From NCBI GenBank assembly GCA_964525605.1, contig CAZGKT010000009.1:1-64000 (forward strand): a DNA stretch of 64,000 nt. Direction: 5' to 3'. How positions within the stretch are numbered: position 1 is the stretch's first letter; every line of letters begins with the position of its first letter. The notes beneath the pieces are model-generated. The model was not told the origin of the DNA, did not search any database, and saw only the letters and a program-made list of their open reading frames with translations. Made by a program: the position numbers and the translations under genes. Of the stretch, positions 27,377-36,385 are shown one piece after another. Source of the DNA: CAVTWJ01 sp964525605. Lineage in GTDB: Bacteria; Oederibacteriota; Muellerivitia; Muellerivitales; Muellerivitaceae.

Positions 27377-30343
27377 TCAAGCCAGCAGGTTTACCAGGGA
27401 TTTCCGAACTGAAAGAGGCCCTGAAACTGCCTCGTTTTCACCCAAATTTCCCATTTCGGTTGATCCAAAAGTTGGCAAACTGGAGCCATAACCTTCCTGC
27501 TGAAATTGATAATACTGGGACAAAAGGCTGGCTCCCCCACCCTGAACTTGAACCTGTAGCTGGTCAATTTGAAGCCCAGCTTGATTCAGGGAAGTCTTGA
27601 GATCGACCAAATGTTGTTGGAGGGCGTCTTTAACGTCAGGGTTTGTCACCAGAATTCTCGCTGAAACCGATTGATCGACCAGGGAAACCTGAATGGTCAT
27701 CCGACCCAGGTTTTCTGGCACCAGTTGGAAATTGATCGTGGATACGCTTTTTAATTCCCCTGACTTAGTCGAAACTTGATTGGAAATCTGACTGATCAGA
27801 TCCTGGGCATTGACGGGAATCTGATTCCCGGCAGGATTCACTGCTTGTACTTCCCCATTTTTACCAAGGGTATAAAACACGCCTGATGCAGAAGGATTCG
27901 TAGGGTTTTGGGTAGACAGCTGATCGGCAAAAGAATTTTTGTCCTGAAGCGAGACGGATTGTACCTTTTCGGTTTCTCCCAATGTAGAAACGGCTGTTAC
28001 CGCCTGAGGAGTGATCGACGGAACCGTTTCAGAGGGCTGAACCGGATTAGCAACTAATGGAGTTTGTGTGGGGTTCGACTGGTTTTGGGCCATGCCTTCG
28101 TTAAAAACATTCACGGCCGCGACAGAACCCGCGAGGTTTTGAGCCAAAGAAACCGGGGGAGTTGAAATCCCGGGATTCGCGGCTTGATTCAACGTGTTTT
28201 GGCTTTGAGCCACGGCGTTTGCCTGGACAACTTGAGCCAAATTAGCCTGCGAAATAATTTGCTGGGAAGGCGTCACCACTTGTGTGCCGGGAAGAGCTGC
28301 CGTACCCGAAGGAGTTGTAGGAGTGGAAGGATTGATACCAACAGAGGGTGTGATTGTATTGGTCGTCGGGGTAAAGGGGGTCGAAACCTGGTTGTTGTTT
28401 ACAGGCAAAGTTGTGAAATTAAACCCAGTTGGGTTAAGCGAAGTGTTTTGTGTATTAATGTTTGTTTGTGTCTGCACGGGAACCGAAGTACTGGAAGCTT
28501 GGGACTGACTCTGCACCTGCGTTGAGGCACCTTGGTTTTCCGATTGAGATTGGGATAACAAAGTTTGATCTTGGGTTTCTCCCTGGCTTAGTACGTTGAC
28601 CGAAGCATGGGGCGGAAGCGTAGGTTGAAGTTGCACCGTACCGGGGGTCAAGATGTTATTCACCGTTTCCTGCTGATCCCCATCGGGAAGCTGGGATAAA
28701 GCTACCGGCGATGCCTGGGGGCCAACCGAAGCACCCACTTGAGCCGTAATCGCGCTGGGAGAATTGGCGACCGCGATTTGGGCGGGACCTTGAGGGGTTG
28801 TAACAGCCTGGGTCGAGGTAGGTTGACCAATAAAGGCCGTAAACCGAAGGATCAAATCGTTAATCTTGTTGAAATTAACTGATGACCAGAAAGATTTAGC
28901 ATTTCCGGAAGAAACGGGATTCGCTGTGGCTTGGCCTTGGTCGGCGGGTAAATTGGAAACGGACAGGGGTAAGGAATTTTGCGCAACAATATTGACAGGC
29001 AAGGGATTGGGATTAATGGTTGGATTTCCAGAGTTTTCCGTTGGTTGAATAGGCTGAACAGCAACAGATTGAGAGGATGTATTTAGGTTTGCGCCCAGTA
29101 GCGCAAAAGGATTTCCATTAACGGCGGCAGGTGCTTGAAGGTTTGGATTATTCGCGGTGGTTCCCTGCTGGATGATAGCAGACTGAAGCATCACGGGCCC
29201 GGCACCGGCCTGAAGCAATACTTTAAAAAGGGATTGAAGATTCTGGGTACTCGTTGCGTCTTGCGACCCTTGGTTGGCTGCAGCGGGATTTACAATGGTT
29301 ACCGGAAGGTTAGCGCCTGGTTGGGCCCCCAACTGGGACAAAGCATTCAGAATCGAATTTACTTTGTCCTGGGGAATCGGCTGAAAATTAGCCGAACTAT
29401 TCAGGACAGGCTGGTTTGGAACAACCGCACTCGCAATGCCAGTTCCGGCGCCATTCAAAGTGGGTGCATTTTGGTCTTCAAACGTTTGAGTGAATACACT
29501 TAATTGTGCGCTTTGGACATTGACGAACAAATTGGAATTTTGATTTCCAGCGGTCTGAGTTTGGGTGATTTGGGCGTCCGTGAACATAAAACGCAATGTA
29601 ACGTTGGATAGGGCGTTGGATTGGGAAGTCCCCTGTACCGTTTGAGAAGCCGCCCCCGACTGGTTGTCCGTTTGAATGGCAGTTGGTGGAGCAAGAGCAA
29701 AAGCCACCTGCTGGTTTTGAAGCATTTGCTGTAACATCTGCCCCATCAGTTGATTTTGGTTTTGTTTGTTCAGGTCAAGTGGGTTTTGACCCTGGGGCAG
29801 GTTTTGCACGAAAGACAAAACCGCAGAAACCAACTGGGCCGCTTCCGCAGAGGTGATTTGGCCGCCCGAATTGGCGACCAATTGAGCCTGGATTTGGCTC
29901 GAATTTTCGCCGGTTAATTGCTGGGCCTGGGAAAGAAGATTCGCCAGGCCAGAGGCCATGGCAAAAAAAGTTTTTTCAATCGAAGCCACATCCTGTGGTT
30001 TGACTCCCTGAAGCTGTTCACTCACCAGCAAGGTGTCCCGGGAAGCTTCACTAGTACCCGCAGAGGCCGTCGAAAGAGCGGGGGTCTGGTTACTTGTTCC
30101 GGACTGCGTAACGATAGCAGGTTCAATAATCGGGATCGGCGAGGAATCATTGGTGGAAACTGGGGCCGGGTTGTTGTTATTTCCGTTTTGCTGCTGATCA
30201 GACATCTTAGCAATCACCTGCCCAAAAGAATTACCGTTCGGATCTGTGACCTTGCTCGCTGGTGTACTTGTGGCTGTGGGATTTAACCCATTCTCCGCGG
30301 ATTTGGCGGAAAGGCTGTCCAATAGTTCGCTGATATTTTTCAC
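27377..30343 (-). CDS. fliK: flagellar hook-length control protein FliK, very long
   Basis: 988 residues, GTG start with GAGGA 7 nt upstream. Nearly all of it is low-complexity sequence rich in Gln, Asn, Ser, Thr, Ala and Pro, the stretchable ruler part. The Flg_hook domain is near the C-terminus (about 870-945: INFQLVPENLGRMTIQVSLVDQS, VKDALQQHLVDLKTSLNQAGL). FliK is secreted through the export gate, measures hook length, then switches FlhB specificity from hook to filament substrates. Enteric FliK is about 400 residues, so a longer hook or a different fold of the ruler is possible. Confidence 0.92.
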   Translation of the reverse strand: MKNISELLDSLSAKSAENGLNPTATSTPASKVTDPNGNSFGQVIAKMSDQQQNGNNNNPAPVSTNDSSPIPIIEPAIVTQSGTSNQTPALSTASAGTSEASRDTLLVSEQLQGVKPQDVASIEKTFFAMASGLANLLSQAQQLTGENSSQIQAQLVANSGGQITSAEAAQLVSAVLSFVQNLPQGQNPLDLNKQNQNQLMGQMLQQMLQNQQVAFALAPPTAIQTDNQSGAASQTVQGTSQSNALSNVTLRFMFTDAQITQTQTAGNQNSNLFVNVQSAQLSVFTQTFEDQNAPTLNGAGTGIASAVVPNQPVLNSSANFQPIPQDKVNSILNALSQLGAQPGANLPVTIVNPAAANQGSQDATSTQNLQSLFKVLLQAGAGPVMLQSAIIQQGTTANNPNLQAPAAVNGNPFALLGANLNTSSQSVAVQPIQPTENSGNPTINPNPLPVNIVAQNSLPLSVSNLPADQGQATANPVSSGNAKSFWSSVNFNKINDLILRFTAFIGQPTSTQAVTTPQGPAQIAVANSPSAITAQVGASVGPQASPVALSQLPDGDQQETVNNILTPGTVQLQPTLPPHASVNVLSQGETQDQTLLSQSQSENQGASTQVQSQSQASSTSVPVQTQTNINTQNTSLNPTGFNFTTLPVNNNQVSTPFTPTTNTITPSVGINPSTPTTPSGTAALPGTQVVTPSQQIISQANLAQVVQANAVAQSQNTLNQAANPGISTPPVSLAQNLAGSVAAVNVFNEGMAQNQSNPTQTPLVANPVQPSETVPSITPQAVTAVSTLGETEKVQSVSLQDKNSFADQLSTQNPTNPSASGVFYTLGKNGEVQAVNPAGNQIPVNAQDLISQISNQVSTKSGELKSVSTINFQLVPENLGRMTIQVSLVDQSVSARILVTNPDVKDALQQHLVDLKTSLNQAGLQIDQLQVQVQGGGASLLSQYYQFQQEGYGSSLPTFGSTEMGNLGENEAVSGPLSVRKSLVNLLA

Positions 30344-30369
30344 AGTGAGTTCCTCTATTAGTTCTTAGG

Positions 30370-32796
30370 CTAACTTACAAATGTGCTACTGCTAGTGCTG
30401 GTGTTGGTACCGCCCACCACATTGATGAGATCCGCGTACATGTTGTCAATAACCTGCATAACTTCCACGAGGGCGTTATAGGTGGCTGCGGCCTGCGTGG
30501 CCTGCTGTTGGATGCTCGCGATTGGAACACCGGATGTGGAGGAGGTAGGAATGCCAGTAGAGGAGGATGACGAAGAAGAAGTTCCCGTGTTGATTCCTGC
30601 GATGTTGGCCTGTGCGGTATTCAATTGGTTCAGGGAATCTTGGTCCTGACTGGTTAAAAGCTGTTGGTTGCTCAGATCATTTGTAATTTGACCCAACATA
30701 GAAGTGGAGAGTTCGCCCAAAGTATCATCTTCGTTATTAAGCCCCACCACGGACGTGAAATTACCTGAAATGTCATTGATTTGCATAGGCTGGTCTGAGT
30801 TCAGAGCGTAGACCTGCGCCTGATTCCCTCCAAAGAAGGTTTGAAAATGCTTGGTCATATCAGAATAAGCCTGGGCGGTCACGCCATTAACTTGCGCGTC
30901 AATGTTCGCGTTGACGTCAAGAATTGCCTGAGTGTCGTTCCAATTAACGGTTGTCCCATTTAATGAAAAGGTTCCGTTGGAAGAGGGGGTCACCACGAAG
31001 GCGGAGGCGTTGGGCCCAAAACCCGACAAATAAGGGGATGCTGGGGGAGGAGGTATTGTGAATTCGGGTAGAATCGAATCCATGGCCCCAACCGGGTTCG
31101 TGCCGACGGCTACCGTGGCCACTTTGTACTGAAGAGGAGTAAAACTATTGTTTAGCGTCGAGGTCCCGATCATGTAATTGGAGACCTTAGCCCAACCGGC
31201 CCCAACACCATTTTGATCGGCAAACATGGGTATTCCAGCCGTTCCGGTTAGGTTGATAATGTTCACAGGGCCAGAAGAAAAAATGAAAAATTGCTGGGTC
31301 GAGGCGTTGAAGACCGCTGTCACGCCCGAAACGTTGTCGTTGATTCTTTGTACGAGGCTAGAGGCGCTATCGGTCGCCCCGTTATAATTGATCGTCACCC
31401 CGTCCACTGAAAACGAGCCCGTGCCAATTCCACCCGGATACAAGGTATTTAAATCTGCAAAGGGGTTGGTGAGCCATGTGAGGGGTTTGTCGCTTGCCGC
31501 GAAGTTTTGAGCTATTAGGCCTGTTAGCCCGGGATAAATATTGCTACCCACACCCGTGGGTCCCCCACCCAACATTTCAGCGATCTGGGTATCCCCTGTC
31601 GCAGGAGCTCCCGGATATGGAAACCCAGGCGCGCCATTATTGAAGGCTACGCTAGATTCAGCTACCAGCCCAGGGTTGGAACTCAGAACCCCGTTAACTA
31701 CGATGTTGGAAGCTCCGGTTCCCTCAAAGAACAAGGTCCCCGTCGTTCTGCCATCAGAGGCAAAACCTGCGGACTCAAGGGTGTTGGTGATATTCATGAC
31801 CGAAGTTGCGGCCTGGTTCACCTGTTGCTTGTAATTTTCAAGGATGACATTTCGAGCATCAAGTTCCCCGCCGAGATTTCCGCCCGTGATGAGGTAAGTT
31901 AAATCCACTGTTGAAGAGGGAGTCGGGGGCGCCGCATTTTGATCTCCTCCTGACTGCATTGAATTCGGGTTAGCGGGAGGGATTAGGGTGATATCGGCTA
32001 GTGCTGGATTGTTGGGATCAGGAAGATCAGCTTCGAGTTGCCCAGCGCCTCCGGAGCTAACCAGTGAAATGCCGTTTAGAAAAAGACTCGCCGTCCCGTT
32101 ATTGCCGAATGTCACCTGGAAATTCATAAGGCGGGAAAGTCTATCAAGAGCGTAATCCCTCGCGTCCAATAGGCTGTTGGGGTTGGAACCTTGGGAAGTA
32201 TTGAGTTGACCATTGATATCGTTCAACTGCCCAAGTAGTTGGTTGATCTGAGTTACTGTGTTTTGGATGTTGCTGTTATAGGCGACCTGTAGATTTTGCA
32301 ATTGGCTGTACTGACCGTTGGCCGTTTGGGCAAAAACGGTTCCCGCACTCACAACGGCGGACTGGCTACCTGTGCCATTGGCCAAGTTTAGCCATGCGGA
32401 TTGAAACTGGGTCAGGGCGAAATTAATGGTGTTAGTGCTACTGCTGTTAAGGATGGTGTTGACTTGGTTCAACACGCCGGTTCCTGACGTATTGGCCAAA
32501 ATTTCGTTGTAGCCCACGGTTGTACTTGCCTGTCTTATCTGGCTATCAAGAAACGAATTTCGCAGTCGAGTAATGGAGTCCGCAGTCACGCCCGTCCCCA
32601 CGGTCATCAGGCCATTTGCCCCGTTAAAGGAAATACCGGGCGATGTTCCCGTGTTGATGGTTTCCAGGCTGTTCATCAAATAGCCCTGCGCATCCAGTGA
32701 CGGTTGGGCCAAGTTGGAGGCGTTGATGTCTTGCTGCAGTTCTTGAAGAATCAGCCCGCTGTTGATGGTGCTAAGGCTTTGGAAGCCGCTAATCAT
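30370..32796 (-). CDS. flgK: flagellar hook-associated protein FlgK (atypical)
   Basis: 808 residues. Identification rests on position after flgN and on internal FlgK-like segments: ISRLRNSFLDSQIRQASTTVGY-type RLRNSFLDSQIRQASTTVGYNE, VLNQVNTILN, LTQFQSAWLNLAN, TVTQINQLLGQLNDINGQL, SLLDARDYALDRLSRLMNFQV. The C-terminal helix is QQATQAAATYNALVEVMQVIDNMYADLINVV. The N-terminal rod motif, normally SNNIANANTPGY, reads INASNLAQPSLDAQGY, which is strongly diverged. FlgK joins hook and filament. The product is longer than the usual 450-600 residues. flgL, which normally follows, is absent. Confidence 0.87.
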   Translation of the reverse strand: MISGFQSLSTINSGLILQELQQDINASNLAQPSLDAQGYLMNSLETINTGTSPGISFNGANGLMTVGTGVTADSITRLRNSFLDSQIRQASTTVGYNEILANTSGTGVLNQVNTILNSSSTNTINFALTQFQSAWLNLANGTGSQSAVVSAGTVFAQTANGQYSQLQNLQVAYNSNIQNTVTQINQLLGQLNDINGQLNTSQGSNPNSLLDARDYALDRLSRLMNFQVTFGNNGTASLFLNGISLVSSGGAGQLEADLPDPNNPALADITLIPPANPNSMQSGGDQNAAPPTPSSTVDLTYLITGGNLGGELDARNVILENYKQQVNQAATSVMNITNTLESAGFASDGRTTGTLFFEGTGASNIVVNGVLSSNPGLVAESSVAFNNGAPGFPYPGAPATGDTQIAEMLGGGPTGVGSNIYPGLTGLIAQNFAASDKPLTWLTNPFADLNTLYPGGIGTGSFSVDGVTINYNGATDSASSLVQRINDNVSGVTAVFNASTQQFFIFSSGPVNIINLTGTAGIPMFADQNGVGAGWAKVSNYMIGTSTLNNSFTPLQYKVATVAVGTNPVGAMDSILPEFTIPPPPASPYLSGFGPNASAFVVTPSSNGTFSLNGTTVNWNDTQAILDVNANIDAQVNGVTAQAYSDMTKHFQTFFGGNQAQVYALNSDQPMQINDISGNFTSVVGLNNEDDTLGELSTSMLGQITNDLSNQQLLTSQDQDSLNQLNTAQANIAGINTGTSSSSSSSTGIPTSSTSGVPIASIQQQATQAAATYNALVEVMQVIDNMYADLINVVGGTNTSTSSSTFVS

Positions 32797-32805
32797 AAAT
32801 GTCTC

Positions 32806-33291
32806 CTAAACCACGCTATTGAAGAAAGACGATTCGACTTGATCATTTTTCTTGGGGTAAGTGGACGAACTTTTGACACGGCCTTTTCCCCTCAAAGCTT
32901 GAAGGGTGACATCAGCAAGAGAGAGCGCGTTATGGGCAAGCTTCTCATTGCCCTGATTGATTGCTTCCAATTCGCGGGCCGAACGGACGAGTTCAACCAC
33001 CGCTGATTTGAGTTCTTCTGCGATTTCCATGGGCGCTTTTTGCAGAATCTGAGTTAAGGTCGCATTGGGAAGTCGGAATGATTTTCCCAGGGCCGCTATA
33101 AGATTGTTTCGATCACCCAGCAGAGGTGATAAAGCGAAAACTTCTTTTTCTTGTCTTTTTAAATTCTCAGCCACTTTTTCCACTTCACCGGAAATCAGAA
33201 ACTGTTTCTGCGCCAAAGCAAAGGATGCCAACCGTTCATAGCACCCTTTTTCTTTTTTCAACTCTTCAATAAGTTTTTGATACAACTCCAT
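32806..33291 (-). CDS. flgN: FlgN-type export chaperone for hook-associated proteins
   Basis: ATG 33291 is chosen, 8 nt after AAAGGG; the GTG at 33300, overlapping the flgM stop, lies on top of that site. The 161-residue all-helical protein has the FlgN pattern: LYQKLIEELKKEKGCYERLASFALAQKQFLISGEVEKV and two further long amphipathic helices. The C-terminal tail is likely disordered (SSSTYPKKNDQVESS). FlgN binds FlgK and FlgL before export. Sequence identity in this family is low, so position between flgM and flgK is the main support. Confidence 0.8.
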   Translation of the reverse strand: MELYQKLIEELKKEKGCYERLASFALAQKQFLISGEVEKVAENLKRQEKEVFALSPLLGDRNNLIAALGKSFRLPNATLTQILQKAPMEIAEELKSAVVELVRSARELEAINQGNEKLAHNALSLADVTLQALRGKGRVKSSSTYPKKNDQVESSFFNSVV

Positions 33292-33296
33292 CACGC

Positions 33297-33584
33297 TCAC
33301 CCTTTGAAATCAATGATGTTCGATTCAACCAATTTCGAAGCAAGTTTGTTTAAATCGACTGGGTATTTCCCAGACTGAACCTGCTGTGCCAATTGATCCA
33401 CCTTTCCTGCGTTGGCCTGAGAGGCCTGGGCCGATTGCCGCTGTAAGGATTGAAAAATCTCAGCGAAAGAACTAAGGGAAACCGAACTAGAGGGGGAATT
33501 CGCTTCCGATTTTTGTGAGGGTTGGGCCGACTTTTGAAAAGATTGAAGGATGGCCGGGATGTTTTGAAATCCGTCGATTTTCAT
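33297..33584 (-). CDS. flgM: anti-sigma28 factor FlgM
   Basis: 95 residues. The C-terminal half has the FlgM signature AGKVDQLAQQVQSGKYPVDLNKLASKLVES; the N-terminal half is Ser/Gln-rich and probably disordered, as in FlgM. It holds sigma28 (FliA) inactive until the hook is complete and FlgM is exported. A candidate sigma28 promoter lies 29 bp upstream. Its stop overlaps the region of the flgN start. fliA itself is in this window (46178-47020). Confidence 0.87.
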   Translation of the reverse strand: MKIDGFQNIPAILQSFQKSAQPSQKSEANSPSSSVSLSSFAEIFQSLQRQSAQASQANAGKVDQLAQQVQSGKYPVDLNKLASKLVESNIIDFKG

Positions 33585-33612
33585 GGGGAACTCCTTAGGT
33601 TTTCTGATGAAC

Positions 33613-33639
33613 CTAACGGTCTCCGGAGGAAAAACTTGA
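33613..33639 (-). promoter_or_regulatory. candidate sigma28 (FliA) promoter of flgM-flgN-flgK
   Basis: The minus strand reads TCAAGTTT (complement of 33632-33639), 11 nt, then ACCGTTAG (complement of 33613-33620). The bacterial sigma28 consensus is TAAAGTTT-N11-GCCGATAA, giving 7/8 and 5/8 matches with the exact spacer. It lies 29 bp upstream of the flgM ATG, where FliA-dependent late control is expected. Confidence 0.5.
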
Positions 33640-33683
33640 GTTGAATTGAGTGTAAATATCGACTAAAAAACGAATAAAAAGAC

Positions 33684-33709
33684 AAAAAAATAGGGGTTTT
33701 ATTCGCCCC
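33684..33709 (-). terminator. weak terminator after the YvyF-like gene
   Basis: On the minus strand GGGG (complement of 33706-33709) pairs with CCCC (complement of 33693-33696) over a 9-nt loop that includes the stop codon, and is followed by TATTTTTTT. The short stem makes termination partial at best. It would separate the basal-body operon from the flgM promoter. Confidence 0.35.
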
Positions 33710-34145
33710 GGTATTTTTTCAAGTATTTTGGGCCTTTTTTGGATACTCGGGGAGCTGTTTTTGTATTTGTGGGTGCATGGGGTGAGTCTTTGTGATTTTC
33801 CTTAGTTTTAACTATGTCTTGTTGAATTTCCGAGGCAAGTTTTTGAAAGCACTTTTCGCACATCTTCCCCTGAGAGATTGGCATGCCACATCCTTCGCAA
33901 AATAACCCGGTATCGTTTTTGACAAGTCTGAGCCGGTTTTCCCTGACATATTTGTAAATTTCTTTGATATCCACGCTTGTTTCTTGGGCTATTTCCTGGG
34001 CGGTGGCGGCTGGCCGTGTGGTTAAATACCTGAAAACTTTTGTGAAATTATCTTCTTCTTCTCGAGTGCAGGATTGGCAGATTTCTCTGCTCCCGGTAGC
34101 GCGGGTGAAGGCCCTGCCACAACGGGAACAATTAGCCCAGGTCAT
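33699..34145 (-). CDS. yvyF: YvyF-like flagellar operon protein with two zinc ribbons
   Basis: 148 residues. The first zinc-binding pair is CSRCGRAF with CQSC (Cys6-Cys28 region), the second CEGCGMP with CEKC. Between them lies a helix-turn-helix-like segment (YLTTRPAATAQEIAQETSVDIKEIYKYVRENRL). The C-terminus is Lys/Pro-rich. This is the architecture of TIGR03826/YvyF proteins that sit beside flgM in Firmicutes. YvyF is thought to regulate flagellar genes; DNA binding is plausible here. Its ATG overlaps the flgJ stop (ATGA). Confidence 0.82.
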   Translation of the reverse strand: MTWANCSRCGRAFTRATGSREICQSCTREEEDNFTKVFRYLTTRPAATAQEIAQETSVDIKEIYKYVRENRLRLVKNDTGLFCEGCGMPISQGKMCEKCFQKLASEIQQDIVKTKENHKDSPHAPTNTKTAPRVSKKGPKYLKKYRGE

Positions 34146-34600
34146 GAGAATGTTTTTTGGTGGGAGACCGAAGCCTTCTGGAGCTGCTTGTAAATTACAT
34201 TACCGATACCGATTCCACCCGCATTAGCTAATTGATGCGAAAGCTGCTCATCCTGCATAGATTCAAAAAATTGCGTGGCTTGAGAGTTGCCCATGAGACT
34301 CGATTTTTGAACGGAATTACGCATTTCTTTAAGCATCATTTGAATGAAAATTGATTCAAAATCCTTTGAAACCTGCCTAATCTGCGCGTCTGAGTGGGAA
34401 TGTGCCTCGGTCAGATTAAATACCGGGCGTAGAGGGTCCATATGGCTTTGTCCTGAAACAGTTGGCGCATGCGATAAAAGAGTGTTGCCCATTAAAGTTT
34501 GGGCGGCCATTTGAGATTCCATAGCGTTGGAGTTTCCTGCGGCTTGGACCCCTTGGGTAAATGGTTGTACGCCTGTGATTGGTTGAATAAAAGGAATCAA
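34142..34600 (-). CDS. flgJ: FlgJ-type rod-binding protein (no muramidase domain)
   Basis: 152 residues. The C-terminal 75 form the Rod-binding domain: QIRQVSKDFESIFIQMMLKEMRNSVQKS, then FFESMQDEQLSHQLANAGGIGIGNVIYKQL. The peptidoglycan hydrolase half of enteric FlgJ is absent, as in many phyla, so another enzyme must cut the wall for the rod. The start is TTG 34600, with GGAGGG 4 nt upstream. The gene follows flgI by 13 bp and overlaps the YvyF-like gene. Confidence 0.88.
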   Translation of the reverse strand: MIPFIQPITGVQPFTQGVQAAGNSNAMESQMAAQTLMGNTLLSHAPTVSGQSHMDPLRPVFNLTEAHSHSDAQIRQVSKDFESIFIQMMLKEMRNSVQKSSLMGNSQATQFFESMQDEQLSHQLANAGGIGIGNVIYKQLQKASVSHQKTFS

Positions 34601-34613
34601 ACAACCCTCCGAA

Positions 34614-35738
34614 TTACAGAATAGTCAAATCTGCATGAAGAGCGCCGGCTTCTTTGATGGCTTGGAGAATGGAAATGAGGTCGCGTGGCGTGGCGCCCAC
34701 TGCGTTGACCGCGGTTACAATATCAAGCAAGGTGGCCCCTTCCGGGATCACCACCAAATTTCCTTGTTTACCCGTATCTTCTGCTGAAACGGTAGTAGTG
34801 TGGGTTAATTCGTCATGTCCAAAAACCGCATCATGAGAAACTTCTGTTGTTTTTTTCACGACCAAACGTAAATTACCGTGAGCGATGGCAACCGCGTCAA
34901 TGCGCACATCCTGGCCCAAGACAACTGTTCCGGTGCGTTCATTAATGACAACTCGGCTGGCAGGAGAATCAGTTTGGACCTGGGTTTCCTCAACGGCAGC
35001 AACAAAATCAACAACGTTATCCTGGTAATTGAGTGGAAGTTTGACGTCAATTTGCCCCCCATCCACAGCCTTAGCAACAGGTTCTCCAAATTGCTGATTT
35101 AATGCCTGAGCTACAAGGGATGCTTGGCTAAAATCCGGGCGACTCAAAAGTATAGAAATTGTGTTGTTATCGATGAATGAAGAAGGTACTTCCCTTTCGA
35201 CCATGGCACCATTGGGTACCCGACCGGTTGTGGTGGTGTCTACCTGAACAAGAGGAAATTCTCCAGTATTGTCGGAATAACCACCCACGGCGAGCGGGCC
35301 TTGGGCAACCGCATATACCTGGCCATCCGGCCCCTGAAGAGGGGTCATGAGGAGATCGCCTCCCTGTAGGCTTCTTGCGTCTCCAACCGAGGAAACCACC
35401 ACATCGATTTTGTCTCCCGATTTCAAAAGAGGTGGCAATTGCGCGGTCACCATGACGGCAGCGACGTTTTGAGTTCGAATCTGGTCGGAACTTATTTTGA
35501 TTCCGAATTGAAGAAGCATATTGGTGATGCTTTGAAGAGTTGAAACTACCCTTTGGGTGTCTCCCGTACGTTGAAGTCCAACCACCAATCCATAGCCAAT
35601 CAGTTGGTTTTCCCGCACACCTTTCACTTGGGCAATGGTTTTGAGACGCACTTGCGCGCTCAAAGCTGGGCAAACGGGGAAAATCATTAACCCTAACATC
35701 AACCCAATAAAGAGAACATTAATCGCAGTTTTTCTCAT
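34614..35738 (-). CDS. flgI: flagellar P-ring protein FlgI
   Basis: 374 residues, normal length. Signal peptide with cleavage near ALSA-QV, then the canonical QVRLKTIAQVKGVRENQLIGYGLVVGLQRTGDT and TPLQGPDGQVYAVAQGPLAVGGYS. FlgI forms the P-ring in the peptidoglycan layer as a bushing for the rod, assembled with FlgA. Together with FlgH it shows that the cell has an outer membrane. Confidence 0.96.
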   Translation of the reverse strand: MRKTAINVLFIGLMLGLMIFPVCPALSAQVRLKTIAQVKGVRENQLIGYGLVVGLQRTGDTQRVVSTLQSITNMLLQFGIKISSDQIRTQNVAAVMVTAQLPPLLKSGDKIDVVVSSVGDARSLQGGDLLMTPLQGPDGQVYAVAQGPLAVGGYSDNTGEFPLVQVDTTTTGRVPNGAMVEREVPSSFIDNNTISILLSRPDFSQASLVAQALNQQFGEPVAKAVDGGQIDVKLPLNYQDNVVDFVAAVEETQVQTDSPASRVVINERTGTVVLGQDVRIDAVAIAHGNLRLVVKKTTEVSHDAVFGHDELTHTTTVSAEDTGKQGNLVVIPEGATLLDIVTAVNAVGATPRDLISILQAIKEAGALHADLTIL

Positions 35739-35750
35739 TTTACCATCCCT

Positions 35751-36368
35751 TTAAAAAAGGCCTAGCCAGCTGAGTACTCGAGTCAAAATTCCGGGTTTAG
35801 CAGACTCAGAAGAAGGCCCCGTCCCCGTGATTTTGATTTTTGCATCTGCCACTCGGGAAGAAAGAATTGAATTATCTCTGGAAATATCATCCGGTCTGAT
35901 TTCTCCTACCACCTCTACCGTTTGCTTATCGTCATTGACTTCAACATAACGAGTTCCTTCAATCTGGAAATTTCCGTTGGGAAGAACCGACACAATCTTG
36001 GCGGTCATCTGCCCCGTAACGGTAGTACCCCTGCTCGAAGAACCTTGCCCCTGATGGCTGGCTCCGGCACCAACACCTATCTGACTTAGGCCGTTTAAGA
36101 CGTTAGACCCATAGGTACCTAAATAACCGCTTCCTGCCCCAATACCAACACTGGCTGTTTTTTGAAATTGGCTGCTTGTTCCCTGACTCCCTTGGGTGTT
36201 TTCTTGAATCATGACGGTTATAACATCTCCTACCCGGTGTGCCCTTTTTTCAGTGTAAATAGACGAGCCGCCCTCGACCGGAAAGATAGAATCAGCGGTA
36301 GATATTTGGGGAATAAATCCCAACCCAAACATGCCCATCCACAAAAAACCTAAGAGTGTATTTTTCAT
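35751..36368 (-). CDS. flgH: flagellar L-ring protein FlgH, without lipobox
   Basis: The ATG at 36368 is chosen over an upstream TTG. The 205-residue protein matches FlgH (SIYTEKRAHRVGDVITVMIQENTQGSQGTSSQF, then VTGQMTAKIVSVLPNGNFQIEGTRYVEVNDDKQTVEVVGEIRPDDISRDNSILSSRVADAKIKITG, quoted here only to show the extent in pieces). The signal peptide ends in ISTA-DS and there is no cysteine anywhere, so it cannot be lipidated as enteric FlgH is. FlgH makes the L-ring in the outer membrane. The terminal LSWLGLF is typical. Confidence 0.93.
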   Translation of the reverse strand: MKNTLLGFLWMGMFGLGFIPQISTADSIFPVEGGSSIYTEKRAHRVGDVITVMIQENTQGSQGTSSQFQKTASVGIGAGSGYLGTYGSNVLNGLSQIGVGAGASHQGQGSSSRGTTVTGQMTAKIVSVLPNGNFQIEGTRYVEVNDDKQTVEVVGEIRPDDISRDNSILSSRVADAKIKITGTGPSSESAKPGILTRVLSWLGLF

Positions 36369-36385
36369 GGCAACCCCCAATCAGC

